Under the pieces are notes generated by a model. It was not told the origin of the DNA and did no database searches. It saw nothing but the letters and a program-made list of their open reading frames with translations. Made by a program: the position numbers and the translations under genes. Shown in pieces: positions 41,985 to 51,034 of a stretch of DNA of 64,000 nucleotides. This DNA is from Allobosea sp. (lineage in GTDB: Bacteria > Pseudomonadota > Alphaproteobacteria > Rhizobiales > Beijerinckiaceae), in contig JAAEQB010000109.1 in the NCBI GenBank assembly GCA_024231975.1, positions 143,954 through 207,953 of the forward strand. Reading direction: 5' to 3'. Every line of letters starts with the position of its first letter. The first letter of the stretch is position 1.

Positions 41985-42812
41985 TCAACTCCGTTGCGGC
42001 TGGCTCTCGCGCAGCCGGCGCAAGGCCTGTGCCAGGGACGCGGCGAGGCTGTTTCCCGACGCCATCAGCATGCCATGGACCGGGATTTCGCGATTATAGC
42101 CGAGGAGCTCGCCGTCGGAGGTCGTGACCTGCCCGCCCGCTTCGGCGAGCACGAGGTCGGCGGCGGCGAGGTCCCAGTCGCGCGCGTCAGGCGAGACCAG
42201 GCCGGCGTCGATCGTGCCGTCGGCGATACGCGTCAGGCGCAGCGCCAGCGACGGGATCTTGTCGGCGGCGACGAAGCTGTCCTGGCGAGCGAGCGCTTCG
42301 AGCATCGGCTTGGGCCCGGCGATGCGGGCGCCGGCGAGCGTGGCGAGCCCGCTCGTCCGGATCGGCTTGCCGTTGCTCCGGGCCCCGCCGCCCTCGGTTG
42401 CTGTATAGGTCGTCTCTCCCGCGGGCGCGTGCACCACGCCGAGGACAGGGCGCCCCTCGTCGAGCAGGGCGACGCAGACCGCCCAGTCTGGTGAGCCGGC
42501 CATATAGGCGCGGGTGCCATCGATCGGGTCGACCACCCAGACGAATCTCCGCGACAGGCGGATCGTGTCGTCGGCCGTTTCTTCCGAGAGCCAGGCGGCC
42601 TCCGGCAGCAGCGCTGCGAGGCGCACATGCAGGAAGGTGTCGACGCCGATATCGGCCTCGGTCACCGGCGAGCCGCCGGCCTTCGACCAGGTCTTGGCGG
42701 CGGTCTTCGCGCCGGGGCGGAACAGGTCGAGCGCCAGCCCGCCGGCCTCGCGGCAAGCGGCCTCGACGGCAGGCAACAGATCCCCAGCGATTGGTAGAGG
42801 TGTCGATGTCAT
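41985..42812 (-). CDS. cysQ: 3'(2'),5'-bisphosphate nucleotidase / inositol monophosphatase family (CysQ-like)
   Basis: A 275-residue metal-dependent phosphatase. The metal motifs are LSEETADD, WVVDPIDGTRAY and ARDWDLAAADLVLAEAGG. CysQ removes the 3' phosphate from PAP formed in sulfur metabolism; the wider family also acts on inositol phosphates. The linkage with DUF4170 and the LPS genes is typical for the CysQ clade of this order. It is the first gene of the cluster. Confidence 0.85.
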   Translation of the reverse strand: MTSTPLPIAGDLLPAVEAACREAGGLALDLFRPGAKTAAKTWSKAGGSPVTEADIGVDTFLHVRLAALLPEAAWLSEETADDTIRLSRRFVWVVDPIDGTRAYMAGSPDWAVCVALLDEGRPVLGVVHAPAGETTYTATEGGGARSNGKPIRTSGLATLAGARIAGPKPMLEALARQDSFVAADKIPSLALRLTRIADGTIDAGLVSPDARDWDLAAADLVLAEAGGQVTTSDGELLGYNREIPVHGMLMASGNSLAASLAQALRRLRESQPQRS

Positions 42813-42910
42813 CGCGCTTCGTTACGGCCTTGCGGGGCGGCTGAACAAGGAAAAAGCCACCATTACGAGAAAGATTCCGTCAAGCATCAACCGGGAAACC
42901 GGCCGGAAGA

Positions 42911-42926
42911 GGGCGGAAAACCGCCC
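42911..42926. promoter_or_regulatory. small perfect stem-loop between divergent genes
   Basis: GGGCGG (42911-42916) pairs with CCGCCC (42921-42926) around AAAA, followed by a T-rich stretch on the + strand. It lies between the divergent cysQ and DUF6101 genes, so it cannot end either gene. It may be in the 5' leader of the DUF6101 message. Confidence 0.35.
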
Positions 42927-43061
42927 CGTCACCTTTGTTTAACCCTCCAGCTTAAGCGCTCGGACAATCCTTCCGGCCACTCTCCTCCCTGCAAAGCACG
43001 AGAACCCCGCATCGACAGAGGGTTCCGGGCAGCAGGGATTAGAAGAGAGGCGTTAAAACCG

Positions 43062-43589
43062 ATGGCCAGCGTCACGCCGGCTGCGGGGGAGGCTGGCTGC
43101 GTGCCCGCCTTCCTCGGCAGCGCACATAACCAGAGCGGACAGCCCTCGCAGCCGGCGCAGGCGCCGCAGCAATCCGAAGGGCCTCGCATCGAGCGTGTCG
43201 GGCCGGTGCGCATCCTGCGCGGCGGCAAGGGCTGGCGCGGCATCGCCTTGCGCCTCGTCGGCGGCGTGATCGCCGACGATGATCGTTTCCAGCTCGCCCT
43301 GACGGCAGGTGATGGCCGCTCCGTCGTCGTCGCCGTGATCGATCAGGACGATGCCATCGCCGTCTGGCGCGATGCCGGCCGCGCCAGCGGCCTGCCGCTA
43401 CTCCTCGAAACCAGCGACGGCGCGATCACCGAACCCTATCCGCAGGTCGGCCGGGTCGCGCTCGGCGCGATCCGCATCCGCCGCCGGCATGCCCTGCTCG
43501 CCGGTCGCCGCCCGCGCTTCCTGACCCGGCGCAAGACCGGCCGCCTGGCCGAGCGTCCGGTCGTGATCCGAGGCGAGATACTGTCGTAA
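43062..43589 (+). CDS. DUF6101 family protein
   Basis: A 175-residue soluble protein with a disordered Gln/Pro-rich N-terminus (about 20-42), a beta-rich middle (RIERVGPVRILRGGKGWRGIALRLVGG) and a basic C-terminus (RIRRRHALLAGRRPRFLTRRKTGR). I place it in the DUF6101 family of Hyphomicrobiales by its C-terminal block. Function is unknown. The ATG at 43062 follows GAGAGG. It converges with ubiA. Confidence 0.75.
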   Translation: MASVTPAAGEAGCVPAFLGSAHNQSGQPSQPAQAPQQSEGPRIERVGPVRILRGGKGWRGIALRLVGGVIADDDRFQLALTAGDGRSVVVAVIDQDDAIAVWRDAGRASGLPLLLETSDGAITEPYPQVGRVALGAIRIRRRHALLAGRRPRFLTRRKTGRLAERPVVIRGEILS

Positions 43590-43598
43590 AGCGCGTTC

Positions 43599-43624
43599 CG
43601 ATCAGCCTGCGCTGCAGCTGATCG
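43599..43624. terminator. stem-loop between convergent DUF6101 and ubiA genes
   Basis: CGATCAGC (43599-43606) pairs with GCTGATCG (43617-43624) around a 10-base loop. It lies in the 45-bp gap between the two stop codons, so it may end both transcripts. No T-run is present. Confidence 0.5.
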
Positions 43625-43634
43625 AAGCCGGTTC

Positions 43635-44585
43635 CTAGAAGGCGAACTTCACCAGCGCATCGAGGGCGAAGCCGGCCGCCAGCAGGAGGCCGGCATGCCA
43701 ATTGGACCGGAACAGCTTCAGTGCCGTGGGTCCATCGGCATCGGCGATGCTGTGGACCTGCCAGCCGAGGTGCAGCGCGAACAGCGTCAGCCCGATGAAG
43801 GCCACGGGCCCGGCCCCTGCGAACCAGGCGGCGACACCGGCGAGCGCGATCGTCATGCCGTAGCAGAACCCGACCGCCTGCTGGGTGAAGGCGCCGAAAT
43901 AGCGCGCGCTCGACTTGATCCCGGCGATCACGTCGTCCTCGATGTCCTGCATCGCGTAGATCGTGTCGTAGCCGATCGTCCAGAACACTGCGGCGGCATA
44001 GATCAGATAGGCCGGCGCATCGAGACGCCCGAACACCGCGCTCCAGCCGACGAGTCCGCCCCAGGAGAAGGCGAGGCCGAGCACGAATTGCGGCATGTTG
44101 GTGATGCGCTTCATGAACGGATAGATCGCGACGATCGCCAGCGAGGCGATGCCGGCGATCACCGTGAAGCGGTTGAACTGCAGCAGCACGACGAGACCGA
44201 CCAGCGACAGCCCGACCATGAAGGCGGCGGCTGCCTTCGGGCTGACCTGGCCGGAGGGCAAAGGCCGGCCGCGGGTGCGTGCCACCTGCGCGTCGAGCTT
44301 GCGGTCGACGATGTCGTTGAAGGTCGAGCCGGCGCCGCGCATCATGATCGCGCCGATCAGGAAGAGCAGGCAATGCCAAAGGTTCGGGAAAGGCAGCCCG
44401 GCTGCGATCGCGGCGAGCCCGGCGGCCCACCAGCATGGCAATAGCAGAAGCTGCCAGCCGATCGGGCGTTCGATCCGGGCTAGCTTGAGATAGGGCCGCA
44501 GGCGCCTGGGCGCGCGCGTGTCGACCCAGTGACCCTTGAGGGCGTCGGGAAGCGGGGCGTCGGTGGCGTTGGGGGACGACGCCAT
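43635..44585 (-). CDS. ubiA: 4-hydroxybenzoate polyprenyltransferase
   Basis: A 316-residue membrane prenyltransferase of ubiquinone synthesis. It has about eight transmembrane helices. The two Asp-rich motifs are NDIVDRKLDAQVARTRGRPL, where the first binds Mg-prenyl diphosphate, and YAMQDIEDDVIAGIKSSAR. ARIERPIGWQLLLLPCWW is the usual UbiA start. It lies 14 bases after the small exported-protein gene on the same strand. Confidence 0.95.
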   Translation of the reverse strand: MASSPNATDAPLPDALKGHWVDTRAPRRLRPYLKLARIERPIGWQLLLLPCWWAAGLAAIAAGLPFPNLWHCLLFLIGAIMMRGAGSTFNDIVDRKLDAQVARTRGRPLPSGQVSPKAAAAFMVGLSLVGLVVLLQFNRFTVIAGIASLAIVAIYPFMKRITNMPQFVLGLAFSWGGLVGWSAVFGRLDAPAYLIYAAAVFWTIGYDTIYAMQDIEDDVIAGIKSSARYFGAFTQQAVGFCYGMTIALAGVAAWFAGAGPVAFIGLTLFALHLGWQVHSIADADGPTALKLFRSNWHAGLLLAAGFALDALVKFAF

Positions 44586-44599
44586 TACAGCACGCTCGA

Positions 44600-45073
44600 T
44601 CAGAGGGCGCCCTGCGGCACGCGCATCGGGCCGCCGGTGATGGAATCGGTACCGCCGAACGGGTTGGCACCCTGCTGCTGCTGCGCCTGCTGCTGGGCGC
44701 GGCGCTGCATCTGCGCCTGCTGCTTCACGGCATTGCAGGCCTGGCCGCGGATGGTGCCGGCCTTCTCATTGTCGGCTTTCATGCCATCGACGAAGCTCGC
44801 CGGAATCTGGCACCAGTCCTGGTTGGCGGTGGCGAATTTGATCAGGGCATTGCCGTTGCCGACCAGCCGGCCCAGGATGCCGCAGGCCTGCTGCGGCGTC
44901 ATCTTGCGCTTGGCCTTAGCGTTGGCATTGAGCTGCCCGACGATCGACTGGCGCTCCTGCATGAGCTTCTGGACGTTCTCGCAGCCCGAGGGCACCTGCG
45001 CCAATGCCGGCTCGGCCAGGCCCAGCCCAGCCAGCGCCACCGCCAGCTTCAGGGTCGCGTATCGCCGCATCAT
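44600..45073 (-). CDS. small exported protein with Gln-rich tail
   Basis: A 157-residue protein that I cannot name. A signal peptide is clear (MMRRYATLKLAVALAGLGLA, cleavage after ALA near 25). The mature part has four Cys (SGCENV, QACGIL, DWCQIP, QACNAV), which may form two disulfides. The last 40 residues are Gln-rich and end NPFGGTDSITGG. Two adjacent ATG codons at 45073 and 45070 are possible starts. It is probably co-transcribed with ubiA. Confidence 0.75.
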   Translation of the reverse strand: MMRRYATLKLAVALAGLGLAEPALAQVPSGCENVQKLMQERQSIVGQLNANAKAKRKMTPQQACGILGRLVGNGNALIKFATANQDWCQIPASFVDGMKADNEKAGTIRGQACNAVKQQAQMQRRAQQQAQQQQGANPFGGTDSITGGPMRVPQGAL

Positions 45074-45245
45074 CCGCTCCGCTCTTGTCCCGCCATCCAC
45101 GCCCGTCCCGGCGTCGCGGGCCTTTCCATAACAGTCATAGCCGTGCACCAACAAGCGCCGGCTCGCATTTCACCGAGATTGCTTGCCGATAGCGTGGGAT
45201 TGTGGCGACTTTCGCGCCATTCTGGCGGGATCGGATTCGAAGAGC

Positions 45246-45986
45246 ATGCGGGATTTCACCAAGCACCGGCTGTACAGCGAGGCGCCATTGGCAGTGGGCG
45301 CCGTGCTGGAGCTCGCGCGCGACCAGGCCAATTACCTGCTGAACGTGCTGAGATTGCGCAGCGGCGACAGCATCCTCGTCTTCAATGGTCGCGACGGCGA
45401 ATGGCTCTGCGCGATCCGGGCGGAAGGGCGCAAGCAGGCGAGCCTGGAGGCACTGGAGCAGACCCGTCTGCAGCCGCTGGCGCCTGATCTTCTCTACCTT
45501 TTTGCGCCGCTGAAGCATGCGCGGCTCGACTATATGGCCCAGAAGGCGGTGGAGATGGGGGCGGGCGTGCTCCAGCCGGTGCTGACCCGCTACACCCAGG
45601 TCTCGCGGCTCAATCTCGAAAGGCTCGCCGCCAATGCGGTCGAGGCGGCCGAGCAATGCGGCATCCTCGCCTTGCCGCAGATCCGGGCAGAGCAGCCGCT
45701 CGCCGCTGCGCTGGCCGCGCTCGAGCCGGAGCGGCTGTTGATCTTCTGCGACGAGGCGCAGGAGCCGCAGAGCCCTATTGCCGCCTTGCAGAAGGCCCCT
45801 CGCGGGCCGCTCGCCGTGCTGATCGGCCCGGAAGGCGGCTTCGACGAATCGGAGCGCAGCGCGATCCTCCAGCGCGAGCCGGTGCTGCGCCTGTCGCTCG
45901 GTCCGCGCATCCTGCGGGCGGATACTGCGGCGGTCGCGGCGCTCGCCGTCGTCCAGGCGACCCTCGGGGATTGGTCCGCCAATTAG
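45246..45986 (+). CDS. rsmE: 16S rRNA (uracil(1498)-N3)-methyltransferase
   Basis: A 246-residue SPOUT methyltransferase. The knot motifs are VLIGPEGGFDESE and LSLGPRILRADTAAVAALAV, and the N-terminal PUA-like domain reads YLLNVLRLRSGDSILVFNG. It methylates U1498 in the 30S decoding region. A short hairpin (46002-46015) follows the stop. The first half includes APLKHARLDYMAQKAVEMG, typical of RsmE. Confidence 0.94.
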   Translation: MRDFTKHRLYSEAPLAVGAVLELARDQANYLLNVLRLRSGDSILVFNGRDGEWLCAIRAEGRKQASLEALEQTRLQPLAPDLLYLFAPLKHARLDYMAQKAVEMGAGVLQPVLTRYTQVSRLNLERLAANAVEAAEQCGILALPQIRAEQPLAAALAALEPERLLIFCDEAQEPQSPIAALQKAPRGPLAVLIGPEGGFDESERSAILQREPVLRLSLGPRILRADTAAVAALAVVQATLGDWSAN

Positions 45987-46153
45987 TTCTGCGACTTTCA
46001 GGGAACCGTTTCCCTCCTCGCCGGTTGGAACGTGACGACCGGTTGCGCGTTTAGGCGGGGAAACTGCGCCTCCGGTCGCAGTTCCGACTCATTGACTGGC
46101 AGTCTGGCGCCGCTGCTTCGCATCGGAGCGGTCCGCCACGGGGGAGAGACATC

Positions 46154-47338
46154 ATGGTGAGCAGCGCCTACCGCTTCGGCGTCGAGGAAGAGTATTTCCT
46201 GTCCGACGCCGAAAGCCGCGGCGCCGTGCGCAAGATCGCACCGCGTTTCATCGAGGCGGCGCAGGCTGCCTTTCCCGACGAATTGCAGCGCGAGATGTTG
46301 CAATCGCAGATCGAGGTGGCAACGCCGGTCTGCGAGAGCATGACCCAGGCGCGCCATTCGCTGCGGCGACTGCGCTCGGGGCTGGCGACCATCGCGCGCG
46401 AGCACGACATGCTGCTGCTCGCCTGCGGCACCCATCCGAGCGCCGTCTGGGCTCGTCAGCGCGCCACCGAGGCCAAGCGCTATGACGGCATCATGCGCGA
46501 TCTGCAGATGCTGGGCAGCCGCAACCAGCTCTGCGGCCTGCATGTCCATGTCGAAGTGCCGGACGAAGACCAGCGCATTTCGATCATGGTCCGGATGCTG
46601 CCTTTCCTGCCGCTGCTGTTGGCGCTCTCGACCTCCTCGCCATTCTGGCAGGGGCGGCGGACCGGGCTGATGGGTTACCGGCTCTGCGCCTATGCCGAAT
46701 TGCCGCGGACCGGCCTGCCCGAGCTCTTCACCGATGCTGCGGACTACCGCGCTTATGTCGACACCATGGTCGCCGCCGGCGCGATGCGCGATTCCAGCTT
46801 CATCTGGTGGGCGATCCGGCCGTCGCACCAGCACCCGACATTGGAACTGCGCGTCGCCGACAGCTGCACGCGGCTCGATGACACGCTCGCCATCACCGCG
46901 CTCTATCGCTGCCTTGTGCGCCATCTCGCCCGCAAGCCCAGGCTCAACGCAGACCTGACCGCCGCCTCCCGCGCGCTCGCTGGCGAGAACATCTGGCGCG
47001 CCCAACGCTATGGCGTTCATGGCGGCTTCGTCTGCGAGAAGCGTCGCGCCATGCTGCCGGTCGTGCAGGTGCTCGACGAGGTGTTGGATATCCTGGACGA
47101 GGACGCCACTGCACTTGGCTGCGGCCTCGATCTCGCTCATTGCCGCACGATCGTCGCCGGCGGGACCAGCGCCGATATGCAGCTCGCGATCTTCGAGGAG
47201 GCGCGTGCCGGGGCAGGCGGCCAGAGCGCCGGGCTCGTGGCGGTCACCGACTGGATCGCGGCGCAGACGCGTGCCGACGATGCCGATGACGACCGGTTCG
47301 CGCCGAAAGGTGCAAATCTGCTGCGCGGAGCCGCCTGA
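46154..47338 (+). CDS. YbdK-type carboxylate-amine ligase (GCS2 family)
   Basis: A 394-residue member of glutamate-cysteine ligase family 2. It begins AYRFGVEEEYFLSDAESRG; GVEEEYF is the family's substrate/metal signature. LCGLHVHVEVPDEDQRI and WAIRPSHQHPTLELRVAD are the other hallmarks. Such enzymes join a carboxylate, usually Glu, to an amine with ATP; most have only weak gamma-glutamyl-cysteine activity. The ATG follows GGGGAGAG. It lies upstream of a true alphaproteobacterial gshA. Confidence 0.88.
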   Translation: MVSSAYRFGVEEEYFLSDAESRGAVRKIAPRFIEAAQAAFPDELQREMLQSQIEVATPVCESMTQARHSLRRLRSGLATIAREHDMLLLACGTHPSAVWARQRATEAKRYDGIMRDLQMLGSRNQLCGLHVHVEVPDEDQRISIMVRMLPFLPLLLALSTSSPFWQGRRTGLMGYRLCAYAELPRTGLPELFTDAADYRAYVDTMVAAGAMRDSSFIWWAIRPSHQHPTLELRVADSCTRLDDTLAITALYRCLVRHLARKPRLNADLTAASRALAGENIWRAQRYGVHGGFVCEKRRAMLPVVQVLDEVLDILDEDATALGCGLDLAHCRTIVAGGTSADMQLAIFEEARAGAGGQSAGLVAVTDWIAAQTRADDADDDRFAPKGANLLRGAA

Positions 47339-47556
47339 CCGCTTCGTGATCATGCGTTGATGCAAGGTCGGCAAGCGCCTGCACGCGTTTGCGGTCGTTG
47401 TCGGATGGTCGCCGCTCGCCTATTGCTGGCGCTCCTCAGCGCATGGCGCGGCGGAGCATTCGCTCCGCTCGGCCTGTCGCACCGTTCGATCCGGCGTGTT
47501 GCTTAGGCTGCCTGGCAGGGCCGTCGACGCGCCGGTGCATGCATGCCGGAGCGCCC

Positions 47557-48942
47557 ATGGCCCGCGACGTATCCGATTCGACTCCGATCAGCTCGAAGGC
47601 CGAACTCGTCGGCTGGATCGCGCAGGGTGAAAAGCCGGCTTCCGACTTCAGGCTCGGCACCGAGCACGAGAAATTCCCATTCTATCGCGACGATCTCAGC
47701 CCGGTCCCGTACGAGGGTGCAGCCGCCGGCCGCAGTGGCGGCATCCGGCAATTGCTCGAGGGCATGCAGCAGCGCCTCGGCTGGGAGCCGATCCTCGATG
47801 CCGGCCATGTCATCGGCCTTGCCGGCCCCGATGGCGGCGGCGCGATCTCGCTGGAGCCCGGCGGCCAGTTCGAGCTCTCCGGCGCGCCGCTTGCAAATGT
47901 GCATGAGACCGCCCGCGAGCTCGATCTGCACCTCGCCGATCTGAAGGCGGTGGCCGAGCCGCATGGCATCGGCTTCCTACCGCTCGGGCACTCGCCGCTC
48001 TGGACGCGCGAGCAGACGCCGATGATGCCGAAGCGGCGCTATCAGATCATGAAGAACTACATGCCGAAGGTCGGGACGCGCGGCCTCGACATGATGTTTC
48101 GCACCTGTACGGTGCAGGTGAACCTCGACTTCGCCGACGAGGCCGACATGGTCCGCAAGCTGCGGGTCTCGCTCGCCTTGCAGCCGCTGGCCGCCGCGCT
48201 CTTCGCCGCCTCGCCCTTCAGCGAGGGCAAGCTCAACGGCTTCCAGTCGATGCGCTCCGAGATCTGGCGCGACACCGACAATGCCCGCTCCGGCATGCTG
48301 CCCTTCGCCTTCGACGAAGGCATGTCCTACGAGGCCTATGTCGACTGGGCACTCGACGTTCCCATGTATTTCGTCAAGCGCGGCGACATCTATCACGACG
48401 TCGCCGGCGCCTCCTTCCGCGACCTGCTCGCCGGCAAGCTCCCGCAATTGCCGGGCGAGCGCGCCACCATGTCGGACTGGGTCAACCATCTCGGGACGCT
48501 GTTCCCGGAGGTCCGGCTGAAGCGCTATATCGAGATGCGCGGCGCCGATGCCGGCCCGGTCGAGATGCTGAATGCGCTGCCGGCCTTCTGGGTCGGCCTG
48601 CTCTATGACGATGCCGCGCTCGCAGCCGCCTGGGAGCTGGTCAAGGGCTGGAGCACGGAGGAACGTCAGCTCCTGCGCGACACCGTGCCGAAGGCCGGCC
48701 TCAACACCAGGATCGCGAACCGTCCGCTGCGGGAGCTTGCCCGCGAGGTTGTCGAGCTGTCGCGCGCCGGTCTCGCCCGCCGAGCTCGGCTCGACGAGAA
48801 GGGCCGCGACGAGACGATCTATCTCGAGCCGGTCATCGCCATCGCCCAGAGCGGGCGCACGCTCGCCGAGCGTCTGGCTGTGCGCGAGCAGGGAGCCTGG
48901 GGCGGCAAGGTCGAGCCGGTCTTCCCGGAGCTTGCGCTGTAG
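47557..48942 (+). CDS. gshA: glutamate-cysteine ligase
   Basis: A 461-residue enzyme of the plant/alphaproteobacterial GCL class, which makes gamma-glutamyl-cysteine, the first step to glutathione. The blocks are FRLGTEHEKFPFY (Glu site), SLEPGGQFELSGAPL and RTCTVQVNLDFADEADM, then FVKRGDIYHDVAGASFRDL. The ATG at 47557 follows CCGGAGCG; upstream residues in the same frame are not family-like. gshB is not in the window. Confidence 0.92.
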   Translation: MARDVSDSTPISSKAELVGWIAQGEKPASDFRLGTEHEKFPFYRDDLSPVPYEGAAAGRSGGIRQLLEGMQQRLGWEPILDAGHVIGLAGPDGGGAISLEPGGQFELSGAPLANVHETARELDLHLADLKAVAEPHGIGFLPLGHSPLWTREQTPMMPKRRYQIMKNYMPKVGTRGLDMMFRTCTVQVNLDFADEADMVRKLRVSLALQPLAAALFAASPFSEGKLNGFQSMRSEIWRDTDNARSGMLPFAFDEGMSYEAYVDWALDVPMYFVKRGDIYHDVAGASFRDLLAGKLPQLPGERATMSDWVNHLGTLFPEVRLKRYIEMRGADAGPVEMLNALPAFWVGLLYDDAALAAAWELVKGWSTEERQLLRDTVPKAGLNTRIANRPLRELAREVVELSRAGLARRARLDEKGRDETIYLEPVIAIAQSGRTLAERLAVREQGAWGGKVEPVFPELAL

Positions 48943-49034
48943 CCGCTGAAGTCGAGCGAGACATGTGCCGGTGATCGCGTGTTTTGCGCTTCGGATTAAC
49001 CAATTGTCCGGAGTTTTGCGCTAATCTGGCGGGT

Positions 49035-49208
49035 ATGGAACGCTTTTCCGCCCTGGTCCTTGAATTCCTGCGCGACAGTCGTGGCGCGACCGCGCTCGAA
49101 TACGGCTTCATCGCGTTCTTCGTCTCGATCGCGGCGATCGCGACGATCCGCCAGATCGGTCCGCTGCTGGATGCCAAATACGCCAGTATCCTGCCGGGAC
49201 TGCAGTAA
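49035..49208 (+). CDS. Flp family type IVb pilin
   Basis: A 57-residue pilin. The prepilin region reads LEFLRDSRGATALEYGFIAF, with Gly before the hydrophobic helix and Glu at position +5 as in Flp pilins. The helix continues FFVSIAAIATI, and a short polar tail ends the protein. The A/G-x cleavage site would be processed by a TadV-type peptidase, not found here. It is the first gene of a small pilin locus. Confidence 0.85.
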   Translation: MERFSALVLEFLRDSRGATALEYGFIAFFVSIAAIATIRQIGPLLDAKYASILPGLQ

Positions 49209-49222
49209 AAGCTGGCTTGCCT

Positions 49223-49238
49223 GCGCGCTTCGGCGCGC
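49223..49238. terminator. UUCG-capped hairpin after the pilin gene
   Basis: GCGCGC (49223-49228), TTCG, GCGCGC (49233-49238) forms a 6-bp stem with the very stable UUCG loop, 15 bases after the pilin stop. There is no T-run. Such hairpins often lower expression of downstream genes relative to an abundant pilin. Confidence 0.5.
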
Positions 49239-49439
49239 CGGCCTCTCGCATCCGCGACGCGACTCCCCGTTCAATTTTAACTGCATTTTACCATACCGCC
49301 CGAAGGCCTTGTGGTTTGACGGCTTTTCCCCGCGATACCAGTGACATTCACAGGTCCTGGAAAGGTTTTCTCAATCGCCCCGCGCCTAGCGTCGAGGCAA
49401 TAGTCCTGTTGCTTGCCTGTAGCGTTGCGAGGCCCTTCG

Positions 49440-50537
49440 ATGTCAGGCCTGTTCCGATCTTTCCTCAAGGATGCCCGCGGCGTCAGCGCGCTGATGTTCG
49501 GCTTGGCCGCACCGGCGCTCGCGCTCGCGGTCGGCGGCGGCATCGATTTCAGCCAGGCGGCGGCACGGCGGCAGCGCGTGGCAAGCGCTATCGAGCTTGG
49601 CTGCCAGCAGGCGGCCAAGGATATTTCTAAGCTGGCCCAATCCAATCCGAACCAGAATTTCACATCGACCGCCAACCAGGTCATTTCGTCCTGGACGAGC
49701 GGCCTCAATGGGAACGGCGTCAGCAACGTCAGCGCGACGAGTTCGATCGCCAACAGCATCATCACGATCAATGCCAGTGCGGCGAGCGCCAATGCCTTCG
49801 GTGGCATCCTCGGCTACAGCAGCATTTCCCTGAGTGTGCAGCGGAGCTGCAACATCGTACTGGCCTCGACGCAGACGGGCACGGTGCTCTTCGCCGAATC
49901 GTTCGAGAACAATCACAACGTCGCCTCGAACAGCTGGACGGTGTTGAAGAACTGGAACGGCTGGACGACCCAGAGCGGCCAGGGCGGCATCGAGATCAAC
50001 GGTATTCCGGAGCTCGCTGCCAACACGATCCGCTTCGGCAATTTCTTCGCCGAGCTCGATTCCGATTGTCTCGGCGCGAAGAACTGCAAGTCGAATTCGA
50101 GCATGTGGCGCGAATTCACCAATCTTACGGCGGGCGACTACGAGCTGAGCTACTGGTACATCTCGCGCGTCCGCAATTCCGCCTATGCCGGCCAGACGCT
50201 GTGTGCCTACAACAAGTCGGATCTCGCGGTGAAGGGAGATTCTACTGCGAAGTGGAATGAGCTTGCTCTGGCGCAATGGGAAAGCCAGACCAACCGCATC
50301 GAAGTCTTCTTCCAGCAGAAGAAATCGGGCTCCTACAGCACACCCTCCAAGGACGTGGACAAGGCCACCGACCAGGTCGACGTCTGCGTGCACACCGACA
50401 AGTGGACCGAGCGCAAGATTCCGCTGAAGATCACGACGGCAGGCACCTACCGCATCTTCTTCCAGGCGGCCGGCCGGGAGGATACTTATGGCGGTCTGCT
50501 CGACTATATCCGGTTCTGCAGCGGCAGCTGCCCGTGA
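49440..50537 (+). CDS. TadG-like minor pilin with a C-terminal lectin-like domain
   Basis: A 365-residue protein. Residues 5-50 have the Flp pilus TadE/G-like helix (FLKDARGVSALMFGLAAPAL, then VGGGIDFSQAAARRQRVASAI). The middle is Ser/Asn/Thr-rich. From about residue 147 the pattern changes to a galactose-binding-like beta sandwich: GTVLFAESFENN, GWTTQSGQGGIEING, FFAELDSDC, LTAGDYELSYWYISR, GTYRIFFQAAGRED. Cysteines pair up (CLGAKNC, CSGSC), as in an extracellular domain. I infer a pilus-borne adhesin. The ATG at 49440 follows GAGG. Its stop overlaps the next GTG start. Confidence 0.75.
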   Translation: MSGLFRSFLKDARGVSALMFGLAAPALALAVGGGIDFSQAAARRQRVASAIELGCQQAAKDISKLAQSNPNQNFTSTANQVISSWTSGLNGNGVSNVSATSSIANSIITINASAASANAFGGILGYSSISLSVQRSCNIVLASTQTGTVLFAESFENNHNVASNSWTVLKNWNGWTTQSGQGGIEINGIPELAANTIRFGNFFAELDSDCLGAKNCKSNSSMWREFTNLTAGDYELSYWYISRVRNSAYAGQTLCAYNKSDLAVKGDSTAKWNELALAQWESQTNRIEVFFQQKKSGSYSTPSKDVDKATDQVDVCVHTDKWTERKIPLKITTAGTYRIFFQAAGREDTYGGLLDYIRFCSGSCP

Positions 50538-51034
50538 CGAGCGCCCGCATGGCTAGAAGCCGAGCACCATCGACCGGCACGAGACGCTTGATGGCGCGGC
50601 TGAGCCGATTCCGGCGCGACGCTGCCGGCTCGACTGCGGTCGAATTCGCCTTCATCGGCTTGGCCTTCATCGTCCTGTTGCTCGGCATCTTCCAGTTCGC
50701 GCTCGCCTTCATGGCGCAGATGTATCTTCACGACGCCGTATCCGAGGCGGCGACCGGCAAGACTACTGCAACCTATGCCGGAAACCGTGCCCAGGTGGTG
50801 ACGCAGATCTGCGGACGAATGATCGCGCTCGACAATTGCGCCGCCAATCTTCTCGTCGAAACGCAACCGCTGGCGAACTACGCGACCGGAACACCGCCGA
50901 TCACCGGCGCGGCCTTTGTCGCGGGAGCCGCAGGGACGCTGATGCTGATCAGGGCGCGGGGGCCTGTCGTAACGTTCGTCCCCGGATTGCCGACGCTGTA
51001 TGTCAGCGGGGCGGCGCTGTATAGGAAGCCGTGA
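50534..51034 (+). CDS. TadE-like pseudopilin
   Basis: A 166-residue protein from the GTG at 50534, which overlaps the previous stop (GTGA); an ATG at 50549 is the alternative. The TadE signature is FRRDAAGSTAVEFAFIGLA, followed by a long transmembrane helix (FIVLLLGIFQFALAFMAQMY). The exported part has two Cys (TQICGRM, DNCAAN). TadE proteins are processed pseudopilins that help Flp pilus assembly. Confidence 0.85.
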   Translation: MTSARMARSRAPSTGTRRLMARLSRFRRDAAGSTAVEFAFIGLAFIVLLLGIFQFALAFMAQMYLHDAVSEAATGKTTATYAGNRAQVVTQICGRMIALDNCAANLLVETQPLANYATGTPPITGAAFVAGAAGTLMLIRARGPVVTFVPGLPTLYVSGAALYRKP

